From an uncultured Verrucomicrobiales bacterium (lineage in GTDB: Bacteria; Verrucomicrobiota; Verrucomicrobiia; Verrucomicrobiales; DEV007), in assembly GCA_913058215.1 (NCBI GenBank), contig CAJXQE010000023.1:1-37347 (forward strand): a stretch of 37,347 nt of DNA, given 5' to 3'. The notes beneath the pieces are model-generated. The model had not been told where the DNA came from. It ran no database searches and was given only the letters and a program-made list of their open reading frames with translations. A program made the position numbers and the translations under genes. Shown here one piece after another: positions 9,055 to 17,175 of the stretch. How positions within the stretch are numbered: position 1 is the stretch's first letter; each line of letters opens with the position of its first letter.

Positions 9055-9585
9055 ATGGCGCCGCTATTTACTATCATAAAGCCCGTTTCTTCGATCCGTT
9101 TTCGCCCCATTGACTTCGAGGCAGATCGGGATTTTCTCAGGGAAGTCTATGGGAAATGCCGTCTGGACTCTGATGCCATTGCCTCAATGACTCCAGGTGA
9201 GAGAGATTTTTTTATCAACATGCAATACAAGGCTCAGTGCGATCACTACATTAAAGAGTTTCCAAATGCTCACTACAGCGTAATGATCGATGAAAACAAC
9301 GAGCAGGTCGGCCGTCTATTTCTGGATAAGCGCGAAAAGGAATATCGGATTCTCGACATTGGACTGCTCCCGTCTTTTCGAGGAAAAGGAATAGGGAAAC
9401 AAGTGATAGGTGACATTATTTCAGAGGCAGAATCGGATCAGCCACCCAGATCGGTAACTATCTACGTAGAAAGAATGAGCCCATCGCTGAGTTTGTTCGT
9501 CAATCTTGGTTTTGAAAGTGTATTGGTTGATTCATCAGGGAATTCGTTTTTTATGACCAGAAAACCCGGCAAACCGGAGGCATGA
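9055..9585 (+). CDS. GNAT-family N-acetyltransferase
   Basis: 176 residues from ATG 9055. The acetyl-CoA pyrophosphate-binding motif A is clear: ILDIGLLPSFRGKGIGKQVI, with the R/Q-x-x-G-x-G loop as RGKGIG, and a C-terminal motif B region YVERMSPSLSLFVNLGFE. It is a paralogue of the GNAT at 9677-10174; both share an unusual N-terminal block (YKAQCDHYIKEFPNAHYSVM here, LKAQSQQYRSQFPHGEFCVI there). It is the only gene of the 7.2-11.3 kb block on the plus strand, facing its paralogue. Substrate is unknown; the cluster context suggests modification of a partner protein or a peptide (inference). Confidence 0.85.
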   Translation: MAPLFTIIKPVSSIRFRPIDFEADRDFLREVYGKCRLDSDAIASMTPGERDFFINMQYKAQCDHYIKEFPNAHYSVMIDENNEQVGRLFLDKREKEYRILDIGLLPSFRGKGIGKQVIGDIISEAESDQPPRSVTIYVERMSPSLSLFVNLGFESVLVDSSGNSFFMTRKPGKPEA

Positions 9586-9676
9586 AACAATCTAAAGATT
9601 GAGGTTCAGAACATTGGACTTCGGAATCCATTTCTGTCCCACTAATTTTCGCAGCAGACGCTCGATTGCCTGCAAA

Positions 9677-10174
9677 TTAGAAGCATCGACTCAACTGGAA
9701 ATGAAGACCTTCCTCAGCTACTATTTCGAAGCCAAGGCGCTTCCAGAGGCTCAGAGCGGGGTTGTCCCGAACCACATGCGCCTCTACTCTTCCAACGCCA
9801 ACTGACCGGCAATGATCGAGTAAACTTTGCACAACTCGTGTTCCTATTCCCTGGCCTTGTGCATCTGGAAGAATCGCGATATCGATCAAGGTTCCCACCT
9901 TTTCGTGTATCTGGCATGAAAAAATACCGATGGGTTTGCCCCGGCATTCCCGGATCACACAAAACTCCCCATGAGGAAACTGGCTACGGTATTGCTGACT
10001 TTGAGCTTTCAGCTGAATTTCGATCAACTGCTTAAGTTGTTCCTTCGGGATCGGTGCCTGACAAAGTCCCCACCCATGGGTTTTCTTGAACAGATCGAAA
10101 AGAAATCCCGAGTCGCGCACCGAATCGACCGGGATCAATTCCACCCGTGAATCTCTGAATTCAGAAGAAAACAC
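9677..10174 (-). CDS. GNAT-family N-acetyltransferase, paralogue of the 9055 gene
   Basis: 165 residues. Motif A reads LIDIAILPDAQGQGIGTRVV with the QGQGIG pyrophosphate loop; the C-terminal part has AHVVRDNPALSLWKRLGFEI, typical of the family. Its start overlaps the end of the DUF6916-like gene (10161-10577) by 14 bp, so the two are translationally linked. It converges with the other GNAT across a 91-bp gap that contains a small dyad (caatct/agattg, near 9588-9601). GNATs sharing this N-terminal block often sit beside tail-collar genes (family knowledge, not checked here). Substrate unknown. Confidence 0.85.
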   Translation of the reverse strand: MFSSEFRDSRVELIPVDSVRDSGFLFDLFKKTHGWGLCQAPIPKEQLKQLIEIQLKAQSQQYRSQFPHGEFCVIRECRGKPIGIFSCQIHEKVGTLIDIAILPDAQGQGIGTRVVQSLLDHCRSVGVGRVEAHVVRDNPALSLWKRLGFEIVAEEGLHFQLSRCF

Positions 10175-10577
10175 TTTCGTAAAAACACTTGGTTTGGCCC
10201 TCTGGGCATTCGAATAATTTTATGTGGAGAATGATTTTTAAGGAATCTGCCATTGCCCCTTCAGGAGCATCCCCGTGAGAAATCAGCTTGTAAGTGCATT
10301 CTGGAAGCTTGAGGTTAGAGGGACCGCTAAAAACGATTGCGAATGCAAGTTTACTCTGATTATCCGGGTTCGGGAGATCTTCGACCCGTTCGAGGGTCAG
10401 ATACACTCCGGTGGGCCCCAGGGGGTGAATAACTTCCAGATCTGAACCAACCAGTGGTTCGAAGTCTGTTGTTTTGTAATCTGGCATTGGCCCTTCCCGT
10501 TCGATAAACGCCTGGACTACTTCGGGAGTGGTCAAATCGATGATCAAATTGGGATTGGGAGCGATTTCGGAATCCAT
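10161..10577 (-). CDS. DUF6916-like small protein, no leader
   Basis: 138 residues. I start it at the ATG whose first base is 10577 (MDSEIAPNPNLIIDL) because the longer frame to 10718 would run through a terminator-like hairpin. The body contains YKTTDFEPLVGSDLEV, then LTLERVEDLPNPD, then FAIVFSGPSNLKLPECTY and ends CFYESVFF, the same order of motifs as the 8512-8904 protein (F.P.VG, FS.VF.GP...LP, YE..F at the C terminus). Unlike that paralogue it has no signal peptide. A GGAGG lies about 15 nt before the start. It is followed with overlap by a GNAT gene. Function unknown; association with the tail-collar gene upstream is the main clue. Confidence 0.6.
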   Translation of the reverse strand: MDSEIAPNPNLIIDLTTPEVVQAFIEREGPMPDYKTTDFEPLVGSDLEVIHPLGPTGVYLTLERVEDLPNPDNQSKLAFAIVFSGPSNLKLPECTYKLISHGDAPEGAMADSLKIILHIKLFECPEGQTKCFYESVFF

Positions 10578-10687
10578 ACTAATATCACCGTGCCTCCGTG
10601 ATTTCTGAGCACCCCCCGAATATATTGCGCGATGACGGCCATATAACCCAGATACACCGATCCGCGATAAATTATCTAAAAACGATA

Positions 10688-10724
10688 CCGAATATGCTCG
10701 CCGGGGGGGGGCGAACATATTCGG
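10688..10724 (-). terminator. Rho-independent terminator after the tail-collar gene
   Basis: Arms ccgaatatgctcgcc (10688-10702) and ggcgaacatattcgg (10710-10724) pair over 15 bp with one mismatch around a G7 loop. On the minus strand the hairpin is followed by a short T-run. It lies 25 bp past the tail-collar stop and before the DUF6916-like start, so the tail-collar gene may be its own transcript. Confidence 0.65.
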
Positions 10725-10748
10725 TGCGTGGAAGCTTATTTCGGCAGT

Positions 10749-11300
10749 TTAACTTCGAGAAGGAAATATCCCCGTCAGTGAGATACAGTGATAAATCCCC
10801 AAAAGAGGATTCCGGATGTTAAACGACTGTCCGCCGCCCTTAATGGATATGGAAGCCGCATTCATGGCCGAGACACCGTTCGCCGGAGCATTGTTGTAAA
10901 TCTTGATCAATTGAGTGGCGTCGGTTGCATTGACAGCAGTGGCCAAATAGGCGTTTCCGGCGTCGGCACCAGCAGTGTTGGCAACATCATTTGCGGCATT
11001 CAAGGTGTGACTGTGTTCCGGCATTTCAGAGACGATAAGAGTCTTCGTCTCAGCGCCCGTCCTCTCGCCCTGCTTTATTGGGTTCAGCCCTGGACCGTTT
11101 CCTGGATGGACGGCGTCACGCCCACGAAGGTCGGGAAGTCCGAAGGTGCTTCGTCCATCTCCCCCATAAACCGTACCGAGAAGTGAGAAAAGGGCTGAGT
11201 GTTGTGAAATGGATTGGAGTTGCCCGTCGCAAAACGCCCAGCCGCGAGGTGCAAAGTTGAATCCTACCATTTTAATTTCTCCAAGAAAAGGTTCCGACAT
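10749..11300 (-). CDS. Phage tail collar domain protein (MdpB/microcystin-dependent type)
   Basis: 183 residues. The N terminus MSEPFLGEIKMVGFNFAPRG leads into WAFCDGQLQSISQHSALFSL, then LLGTVYGGDGRSTFGLPDLR; this is the signature of the tail-collar domain. The rest is low-complexity, Ala/Asn/Thr-rich, with a conserved SHTLNAAND segment and a hydrophobic C terminus (NPLLGIYHCISLTGIFPSRS). Full length for the bacterial, non-phage MdpB group, usually 170-190 residues. No other phage structural genes are nearby. In this group the genes are found with small DUF6916-like proteins and transporters, as here. It may be a secreted or surface trimer; no function is established. Confidence 0.85.
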   Translation of the reverse strand: MSEPFLGEIKMVGFNFAPRGWAFCDGQLQSISQHSALFSLLGTVYGGDGRSTFGLPDLRGRDAVHPGNGPGLNPIKQGERTGAETKTLIVSEMPEHSHTLNAANDVANTAGADAGNAYLATAVNATDATQLIKIYNNAPANGVSAMNAASISIKGGGQSFNIRNPLLGIYHCISLTGIFPSRS

Positions 11301-11408
11301 AATAATTAGTTTTTGTTGATTTAGTTATCGAGAAAGTCTCGTCGTTAAACAGAAAATGAAGAATCTTGCTGAAACGCAAGCTTTTTCGTGATCTAATGGG
11401 AAAATTGA

Positions 11409-11526
11409 TTGATAGGAATTTGCTTTTTCAACCCTGAACTTGCTTAGCCGTCGATTGCACCCCCTCAATCCCGGCAGGACCGACGCCCCGATAAAAAATC
11501 CTTGAAAAAGCGAATTCCTGTCAGCC
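11409..11526 (+). repeat. Dispersed ~70-bp repeat, copy B, with an inverted left arm
   Basis: The shared repeat is 11456-11526. In addition, 11410-11431 (tgataggaatttgctttttc...) pairs with 11502-11523 over 20 of 22 positions, giving a long stem with a ~70-nt loop. The left arm is 22/23 identical to the minus-strand sequence at the right end of copy A. It lies in the gap between the tail-collar start and the CHAT gene. Confidence 0.8.
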
Positions 11527-11597
11527 CAATCTTTTCCCTGAATCGCATACAATCCAAGGTCGTCGTATGGTAGACTTACCTTTACCAACGATTTCCC

Positions 11598-14500
11598 ATG
11601 AACCGCTTTGGAATTTTTGCTCTTCTTTTCGTTTCTGCCTTTGTCGCAGGGCCAAATTCATTTGCTCAATGGAGCGAATACCCGCAGCCCCGGCTCATAA
11701 TATTTTCAAACGGCTACTCAGTAACCAAAGATCCACGGGCCAATTCCCCGATCGTTAAGTTTGTTACCGGTCCCACTGAGGCAAATATCAAAGGCACTTT
11801 CACAAACGATACTGGCCTTACCTTTTACCTCTCCGACTGGAGTTGGGATCGTCGCATGAGCGGGCAATCCCATTTCTGGATGCTCCCGAAGACAACCCCA
11901 GCCACCCCAAAACCGAATCCTGGTTCAAGTGCTGAATACCAGGTGATGAACAGCGCCCAGGAGTTCTCATTTCCTAAGGGATTCACCATCGTCGCCGCTC
12001 CCTCCTCTACTGCCAAGAGAATATCTACGAAGCCGGGGCCGCTCACGGCATCCGTCCGTGCATACAAAGACACCGGTGGGATTCGCTATTACATGTCGGA
12101 CTGGAGTTATCAGAGGATTCGCGAGGGACATAAGCCGAACTGGATTCGTCCTGCCTCGGCTATGAAGGTCGATACGCCTGCTGAACCTGATTTGCCACCC
12201 GCCTACAAATTCAGTAAGCAGGATTCTACCATCGTATTTAGCCGCGGCTATGAAGTCATTGGCGGAATAGGGCCGTCCCAAAAAGTGTTACGAAGGGAAG
12301 CAAAACCTTCCGCAGTTTTCACAAAAGCCAGCGCTTTCAATTCCCGCTTCAACGAAGATCAATACTATCTCGATATCGACAACTTCAGTCGATGGAAAGC
12401 CGGTCAACCATTCCTTTGGATCAAGGAAGTTCACAGCCCCGACCGGCCTGACCTTGTTCCTCGAATGGCCAAGCTGAAAGGAAGTCACAAACTCATGTTT
12501 GAAACGGCGAGATACTCTTCAATACCTTGGAAATTGTCCTCGGAGCTTTACGTATTTGATCGGCGGAAGGCCGTTACAATGATCAGCGAAATTGATTTGA
12601 AACCCTACGTTACCGAATTCGCTTTCTATTACGAAGACCAGGAATTCCCACAACAATGGATGCGGGAAGTCGCCAAGATTTTTAATCAAAGAGGCGAACT
12701 GCCCGACTCTATCTCAACGCTAAGGAATCGACTTTCCGAATACCCTGCACTCAGAGAACTTCACAAAACACACACCGATGAGATGATGGTCAGCTATGTC
12801 GATGATTGGGCACAATTTGATCGAAGGGTCGTTTCAATTCTCGAAGCCGAACGCGAAAACTTTGCCGAAGTCGAAAAACTGCTATTTCCAATCATCGATG
12901 AATGGAATCCGTCTGACGATGGGCTCAATGCTTCCGGTCCGAAAATCAATGTGCTCAGGGAGTATGCGAGGGCGCAATGGAAACAGGGGAAGACTGACGC
13001 CGCGCGAGCCAGCACGCGTCTCTGGTTGGATGCCTACGCCCGTGATATTGCGAGCGAACTGCTCCACCCGGAATATGTGGATGCCTCACAGCGGGTCATT
13101 GAGTTTGACTCAGACTTTGAAGTGATCGGTGACTATTTTGATCTACTCGAAGCGGTGACTGACCCTGAAATCGCAGCGGAAATTGTGATCGGATTGAAAG
13201 GACTCAAACTTGCCGTGACGACTTCGCAGCAAATCCAACGCGCCAACTCTGCCGATCCGGTAGTGGCGGCTCTCTCCAGAGAATTAGTCCAATTACTTGA
13301 GCAACAACAGCGCGATGCTATTGCAGGGAAAGAATTAGACGGTCAGAGGGAGGAGCGAATTTCTGAGATCAATTCCGAACTGGCGATGCGTCGACTGAGC
13401 GGCACACAACTCTCCCTTCGCGACAATCCGCAATGGTCCAAACTACAAAGCGAGATCGATAGACGCCGCAAAGCGGGCGCAGACGAGTGGGATGTGAAGA
13501 AACTGTCCGGCCAGCGGGACCTGATTGCTCTCGGCCACATGATCGAACGCGGAAAATTCATCGCCAAATCTGCCGACGTTGCCGCAAAGCTCCGGGCCGA
13601 TGAAGCGCTCATTGACTTCTTCAAACTCCCCGGAGCCACTTTCGAAGAAAAAGGACGCTACGGAGCCGTCGTCCTTCTACCTGACGGCTCAACCCATCTG
13701 GTTGCCATTGGTGAAACCCAGACCATCGACGGAGTGGTCAAAGAATTCAGGGACCTTATTCAGATAACCGGAAAGTATTCCAACCATTCCGATGAGCAGC
13801 TCGAAGTGGACTCGGTGAAGGTCCGGGCCCGGGTTTTTGATCTGATTCTGAAGCCTCTCCTTCCCCATCTTCCGTCGATCAATAAACTGGCCATCTGCGC
13901 CGACTCTCAGCTCCACTTTGTTCCCTTCGACGCGCTCCATTCCGGAGACGGCAACATTGCAGCCAACCAGTGGGAAATCACCTACATCAACGCAGCACGC
14001 GATCTGCTTCGCCCTCGATCAGAACAGGCTGCCAATGGAGGTACCGCGCTGCTGATTGGAAATCCGAATTTTCAAATCACAAATGCGGAAGCGTCCTCTG
14101 AAGACTATGTCAGCAAACTGTTCGCGCTTGACGAGAAATCCCGCAACCTTCTCTCAAATGTAGCGAGAGGCGTCTCTTTCGGCCCGCTCCCGGGCACCAG
14201 GGAAGAAGTGCTCAAGCTTGCTCCCAAGCTTGCGAAAGCTGGATACCGGGTAAAAACACTCACTGGAAACGGCGCAACAGAAAGTGCACTCAGCAGGCTC
14301 ACCGAATCGCCAACTATTCTTCACTTCGCCACCCACGGATTCTTTTTCAACGAACTCCCCGTTGCCAGCAAAAATGCAAGCTCAGCTGACGAGCCAAAAT
14401 CAGCTATGCTCTTGAGCGGGCTTGCTCTATCCGGAGCGCAGAATACCCTCGATGCCTGGGACAAAGGATCGTTCCCCTCCCCCTCCTCCGATGGAATGCT

Positions 14501-14855
14501 GCTCGCTTCCGAAGTCTCGCAACTCGATCTCAGCAAGACCAACACGGTCGTCCTCAGCGCCTGTGAAACGGCGGTTGGTAAAGCTCTAAGCGGAGAAGGT
14601 GTCGAAGGGCTGCGCAGTGGGCTCGCCCTGGCCGGTGCCGAAAACGTTGTCCTGACTCTCTGGCCGGTCGACGATGCCGCAACTGTCGAAGTGATGGAAG
14701 TCTTCTACGACAAAGTGCTTTCAGGACTTCCCGCCCCGATCGCCATGGCCGAGACGAAGCGGGAATTGTTCAAGAAATTTTCGGCGGCAGAAGGTGAGTT
14801 CAACGCACTGCTGAAGATCGATCCATTTATCGTGACGCGAAGCGGAGGTCTTTGA
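11598..14855 (+). CDS. Secreted CHAT-domain protease with three N-terminal SH3-like repeats
   Basis: 1085 residues. A signal peptide (to about residue 23) is followed by three tandem ~65-residue repeats at 32-97, 122-184 and 211-276, each with a 'YLSDWSWDRRMSGQSHFWM'-like centre; these look like SH3-type ligand-binding domains. A helical, TPR-like middle (about 330-650) leads to the CHAT (caspase-like HetF) peptidase from about 690. It has LHFVPFDAL, GPLPGTREEV, the catalytic histidine H913 in HFATHGFF, and the cysteine C989 in LSACETAVG. CHAT enzymes are cysteine proteases related to caspases and separase; many act in regulated proteolysis or defence. The normal C terminus (a 'PFYWAAF-like' strand) is missing: after LFKKFSAAEG the sequence diverges, ending about 170 bp before repeat copy C. 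It may therefore be slightly truncated. Confidence 0.8.
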   Translation: MNRFGIFALLFVSAFVAGPNSFAQWSEYPQPRLIIFSNGYSVTKDPRANSPIVKFVTGPTEANIKGTFTNDTGLTFYLSDWSWDRRMSGQSHFWMLPKTTPATPKPNPGSSAEYQVMNSAQEFSFPKGFTIVAAPSSTAKRISTKPGPLTASVRAYKDTGGIRYYMSDWSYQRIREGHKPNWIRPASAMKVDTPAEPDLPPAYKFSKQDSTIVFSRGYEVIGGIGPSQKVLRREAKPSAVFTKASAFNSRFNEDQYYLDIDNFSRWKAGQPFLWIKEVHSPDRPDLVPRMAKLKGSHKLMFETARYSSIPWKLSSELYVFDRRKAVTMISEIDLKPYVTEFAFYYEDQEFPQQWMREVAKIFNQRGELPDSISTLRNRLSEYPALRELHKTHTDEMMVSYVDDWAQFDRRVVSILEAERENFAEVEKLLFPIIDEWNPSDDGLNASGPKINVLREYARAQWKQGKTDAARASTRLWLDAYARDIASELLHPEYVDASQRVIEFDSDFEVIGDYFDLLEAVTDPEIAAEIVIGLKGLKLAVTTSQQIQRANSADPVVAALSRELVQLLEQQQRDAIAGKELDGQREERISEINSELAMRRLSGTQLSLRDNPQWSKLQSEIDRRRKAGADEWDVKKLSGQRDLIALGHMIERGKFIAKSADVAAKLRADEALIDFFKLPGATFEEKGRYGAVVLLPDGSTHLVAIGETQTIDGVVKEFRDLIQITGKYSNHSDEQLEVDSVKVRARVFDLILKPLLPHLPSINKLAICADSQLHFVPFDALHSGDGNIAANQWEITYINAARDLLRPRSEQAANGGTALLIGNPNFQITNAEASSEDYVSKLFALDEKSRNLLSNVARGVSFGPLPGTREEVLKLAPKLAKAGYRVKTLTGNGATESALSRLTESPTILHFATHGFFFNELPVASKNASSADEPKSAMLLSGLALSGAQNTLDAWDKGSFPSPSSDGMLLASEVSQLDLSKTNTVVLSACETAVGKALSGEGVEGLRSGLALAGAENVVLTLWPVDDAATVEVMEVFYDKVLSGLPAPIAMAETKRELFKKFSAAEGEFNALLKIDPFIVTRSGGL

Positions 14856-15023
14856 GCAGTTCATCCACTGACCACAAAGAAAAAATATATCACTTTCGTG
14901 TCTTCTGTGTACTCCGCGGACCAGTTTCATGATCAGCTTTCTGACATTGCTCAAACACTCTCAGACTGATTTATCCCCTTGATGTAAAAGCTTTTTTTAC
15001 TTTTCCTCTCGCACTGATTTTCA

Positions 15024-15099
15024 TTGCTACACCCCTCGATCCCGGCAGGACCGACGCGCCGATACGCAACTCTTGAAAAAGCAAATTCCTGCTATGGGG
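15024..15099 (+). repeat. Dispersed ~70-bp repeat, copy C
   Basis: Third direct copy, with cacccctcgatcccggcagg, the gaccgacgcgccgat core, and cttgaaaaagcaaattcctg. Its upstream flank (14985-15000, aaaagctttttttac) only weakly resembles the inverted left arm of copy B. It closes the AT-richer block that begins at copy A. Confidence 0.8.
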
Positions 15100-15405
15100 T
15101 TAGTCAAATGGGAATGTGGAATTTCCGCCAGGATTATGGGTTCATGATGTGGGTTGGGGTTTGAAAGTTTAATAGGTAACGAAAGTCTTTCTTTCCGTGG
15201 TGGGTCTCGCCGGGGTTTCCAGCGGCACAGCCTGCTATCCGCGCGTTTGCTCTAGTTGGTTAATTGATAGGCAAAGCGCCAGGTGACGGATTCGAGTCGG
15301 GGAAAGAAAAAGCGGTCTCATCTATCAGTCGGACGTTCCGTTGAAGAACGACCAAGAAATTTTACAGACGCGCGACATTCGTGGTGGAAAGAGATAAGGT
15401 GTGAT

Positions 15406-15624
15406 TCAACTCATAATCGGGAGGCAATGGTGTCCGGGGTTCACCCGGGAATGCTGCCCGTCCTCCTCCGGAACGAGGTGCGCCGCCACTCGATTGATTC
15501 GCTTGAGCAACTCAGCGAGCGGAACACTGGTTACCCAATCGGAATTGGCGATCTTCTTATACTCCTGAAGCGCCTTGGCGGGCAGATTAGATGATGGATG
15601 GGGATCTGTCACAAGAGAATGCAT
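15406..15624 (-). CDS. Possible small DNA-binding protein, low confidence
   Basis: 72 residues from the minus-strand ATG at 15624 (MHSLVTDPHPSSNLPAKALQ). Earlier in-frame ATGs at 15660 and 15699 would make it longer. The middle (WVTSVPLAELLKRINRVAAH) could be a helix-turn-helix-like helix pair, and the segment is more protein-like in composition than the opposite strand. It is divergent from the two-gene operon at 15763, and an 18-bp palindrome lies between, an arrangement typical of an autoregulated repressor. There is no family match I can name and it could be a fragment or spurious. Confidence 0.25.
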   Translation of the reverse strand: MHSLVTDPHPSSNLPAKALQEYKKIANSDWVTSVPLAELLKRINRVAAHLVPEEDGQHSRVNPGHHCLPIMS

Positions 15625-15642
15625 GCAATAGTTATTGGTAAT

Positions 15643-15660
15643 ATGCAAGGTTACTTGCAT
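15643..15660. promoter_or_regulatory. Operator-like palindrome upstream of the two-gene operon
   Basis: atgcaag-gtta-cttgcat, a perfect 7-bp dyad with a 4-bp centre; a related atgcatgcaat lies about 25 bp to its left. It is 103 bp upstream of the gene at 15763 and overlaps the 5' end of the small divergent frame. It has no T-run, so an operator is likelier than a terminator. Confidence 0.4.
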
Positions 15661-15762
15661 GTGTTTATATTCCCATTTACTTTGGGATATGCCGCTCACG
15701 AACAGGAAGGGGCGATCCTACGGAATCGATAAGCACCCCACCTTCAGATAATTCATTCAGCC

Positions 15763-17175
15763 ATGTCCACGAACGAAAACCAACAAGACCGCCGAGCCCT
15801 CAAAAACCTCCTCACTTCCTTCAACGCCACCTGGCTCGGTGAGGGAGACATCAACGCCGGGACGAACCTGCTCGTAGTCAATGCCGTCACGCTGAGCAAT
15901 CTGTCCCGGACCGGTTGCGGGATTCAGCCCTCCAAACTCAATCGCATGAAGGCCGGCTGCAGCCTACTGGTCAGTGGTGCGCTGAGTTCGAGCCACGCAG
16001 TAAATGACGTCGTCATCGAGGTAGGAATCCGCCAAAATAATCTGACTGCCCAGCTCCGGCGATTAATAGGGGACAAACTCGCTGACGCCAAGAAGAAGGG
16101 GCAAAGAACGATTGAGTTCCCGAGCGGTCCGGAAGCCAACGGTTCAGAGAACGCACTTTTCAATCTCGAACAGAAGGACTCGCTGATCCACTGTGAGCCA
16201 CAGGAACAATGGGCCGAGGCTCTCAAGTTTCCTCCGAATCCCCGCATCGATGATCTGGCTGCCCGGCCCAAGATGCTAGTAACGGTGAAGGGCCCGAAGG
16301 ATCTCGATAAGCAGCTTTATGGCTTGCATGGTAATCGGCCACTGGTGGTGATTGGATTGAATGAGCCGACGGAGGTAAGCGCCTACGCCGACACATGCAA
16401 CGCCCTGCTTAACGGTCCATACCCTGTCGGCGAGGACGGCGAGACGGTCATGGGTAATCTGCTCGTGACCGATAGTGGTAGCGCACTGGCTCGGGTAGCG
16501 CTTCAGGCTGATGATAAGTCGGCTTGGCTCGGGAGAATGGTTTGGTTGGTCGATGGGACCGTAGGTCCTGATGCGGTGGAGAACGTCCCGGACGAAGGCA
16601 AGTTCGAGGCATCGGACACTGGAGCTCGGTTCGGTGAGGCGCTCAGCGCAGTCCTCGGCAAGCGCTTGGATAACCATAATGCTGGCACGCAGGTGCACGA
16701 CTTCGAGCTCGGAGAGGCGCAGATCCGCTGGGTGGCCTACCTGAAGGAGATGGATGGCCGGCTCCCAGGCATCACTAGAACCGCACGCGGGTTGCTGGCC
16801 ACGCTGGCTTTCGGCCTGATTGAACTCGCGCAAGCTCCGAACTGTAAACGGCTGACAGTCACTCCGGAGGGAGTCGAGGCACTCGGGCGGTGGATCATCC
16901 AACGGATGGCCAATGCCCGGGGTGAAATGCTGCACACCGCGGACTTGGAAAGGCACATGAAGATCGCCCAAAAGATCTTCTTCAATCTCGGTAAAGGTGG
17001 GATGGGCAATCGGGACATCTACCGGCAAGCCAGCATTTCGGCGGACCTTTGCAGGGAGTTGCTGTGGAACATGAAAGCCGACGGCATGCTGCGCTACAAC
17101 GAGCAGAAATGGGAACACGTTGAAGGTGCCGTGTTTTCCGACTCTCTCAGAAATCGTCTGGCCCTCGAAGGATGA
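15763..17175 (+). CDS. Island protein of unknown function, first of an overlapping pair
   Basis: 470 residues, no signal peptide or membrane helix, so cytoplasmic. I do not recognise the family. The N-terminal ~100 residues (LLVSGALSSSHAVNDVVIEV and the LTAQLRRLIGDKL that follows) vaguely recall the start of DUF3987-type proteins of integrated elements, but there is no Walker A (GxxxxGKS/T) or other nucleotide motif. The C-terminal part (SADLCRELLWNMKADGMLRY) reads like a winged helix, suggesting DNA binding. Its stop codon overlaps the start of the next gene by 4 bp (ATGA), so the two products are probably made in fixed ratio and may form a complex. With the adjacent integrase it belongs to a mobile island. 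Confidence 0.75.
   Translation: MSTNENQQDRRALKNLLTSFNATWLGEGDINAGTNLLVVNAVTLSNLSRTGCGIQPSKLNRMKAGCSLLVSGALSSSHAVNDVVIEVGIRQNNLTAQLRRLIGDKLADAKKKGQRTIEFPSGPEANGSENALFNLEQKDSLIHCEPQEQWAEALKFPPNPRIDDLAARPKMLVTVKGPKDLDKQLYGLHGNRPLVVIGLNEPTEVSAYADTCNALLNGPYPVGEDGETVMGNLLVTDSGSALARVALQADDKSAWLGRMVWLVDGTVGPDAVENVPDEGKFEASDTGARFGEALSAVLGKRLDNHNAGTQVHDFELGEAQIRWVAYLKEMDGRLPGITRTARGLLATLAFGLIELAQAPNCKRLTVTPEGVEALGRWIIQRMANARGEMLHTADLERHMKIAQKIFFNLGKGGMGNRDIYRQASISADLCRELLWNMKADGMLRYNEQKWEHVEGAVFSDSLRNRLALEG

Larger units (their letters stand above)
14856..15762. other. 907-bp gap with repeat C, a weak tRNA-like stretch and a small minus-strand frame
   Basis: Between the CHAT stop and the next confident gene at 15763. 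It holds repeat copy C (15024-15099), a weak tRNA-like stretch (about 15238-15300), a low-confidence small gene on the minus strand (15406-15624) and an operator-like palindrome (15643-15660). A plus-strand frame at 15283-15594 has no family features and I leave it out. The rest shows nothing I can name. Confidence 0.6.

Noticed and set aside
10749-11300. Prophage
   Set aside because: Only a tail-collar domain protein is present; there are no capsid, terminase, portal or lysis genes nearby, and the MdpB-type group is known outside phages.
7118-15099. Integron cassette array, with the repeats as attC sites
   Set aside because: The copies lack the RYYYAAC/GTTRRRY core boxes, no integron integrase is present, and the genes lie in mixed orientations.
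15238-15300. Stretch with tRNA-like blocks (gctctagttggtta and ggattcgagtcgg)
   Set aside because: The D stem, anticodon stem and T stem do not pair (acgga against cgggg in the T arm), so it is not a tRNA gene. At most it is a decayed remnant.
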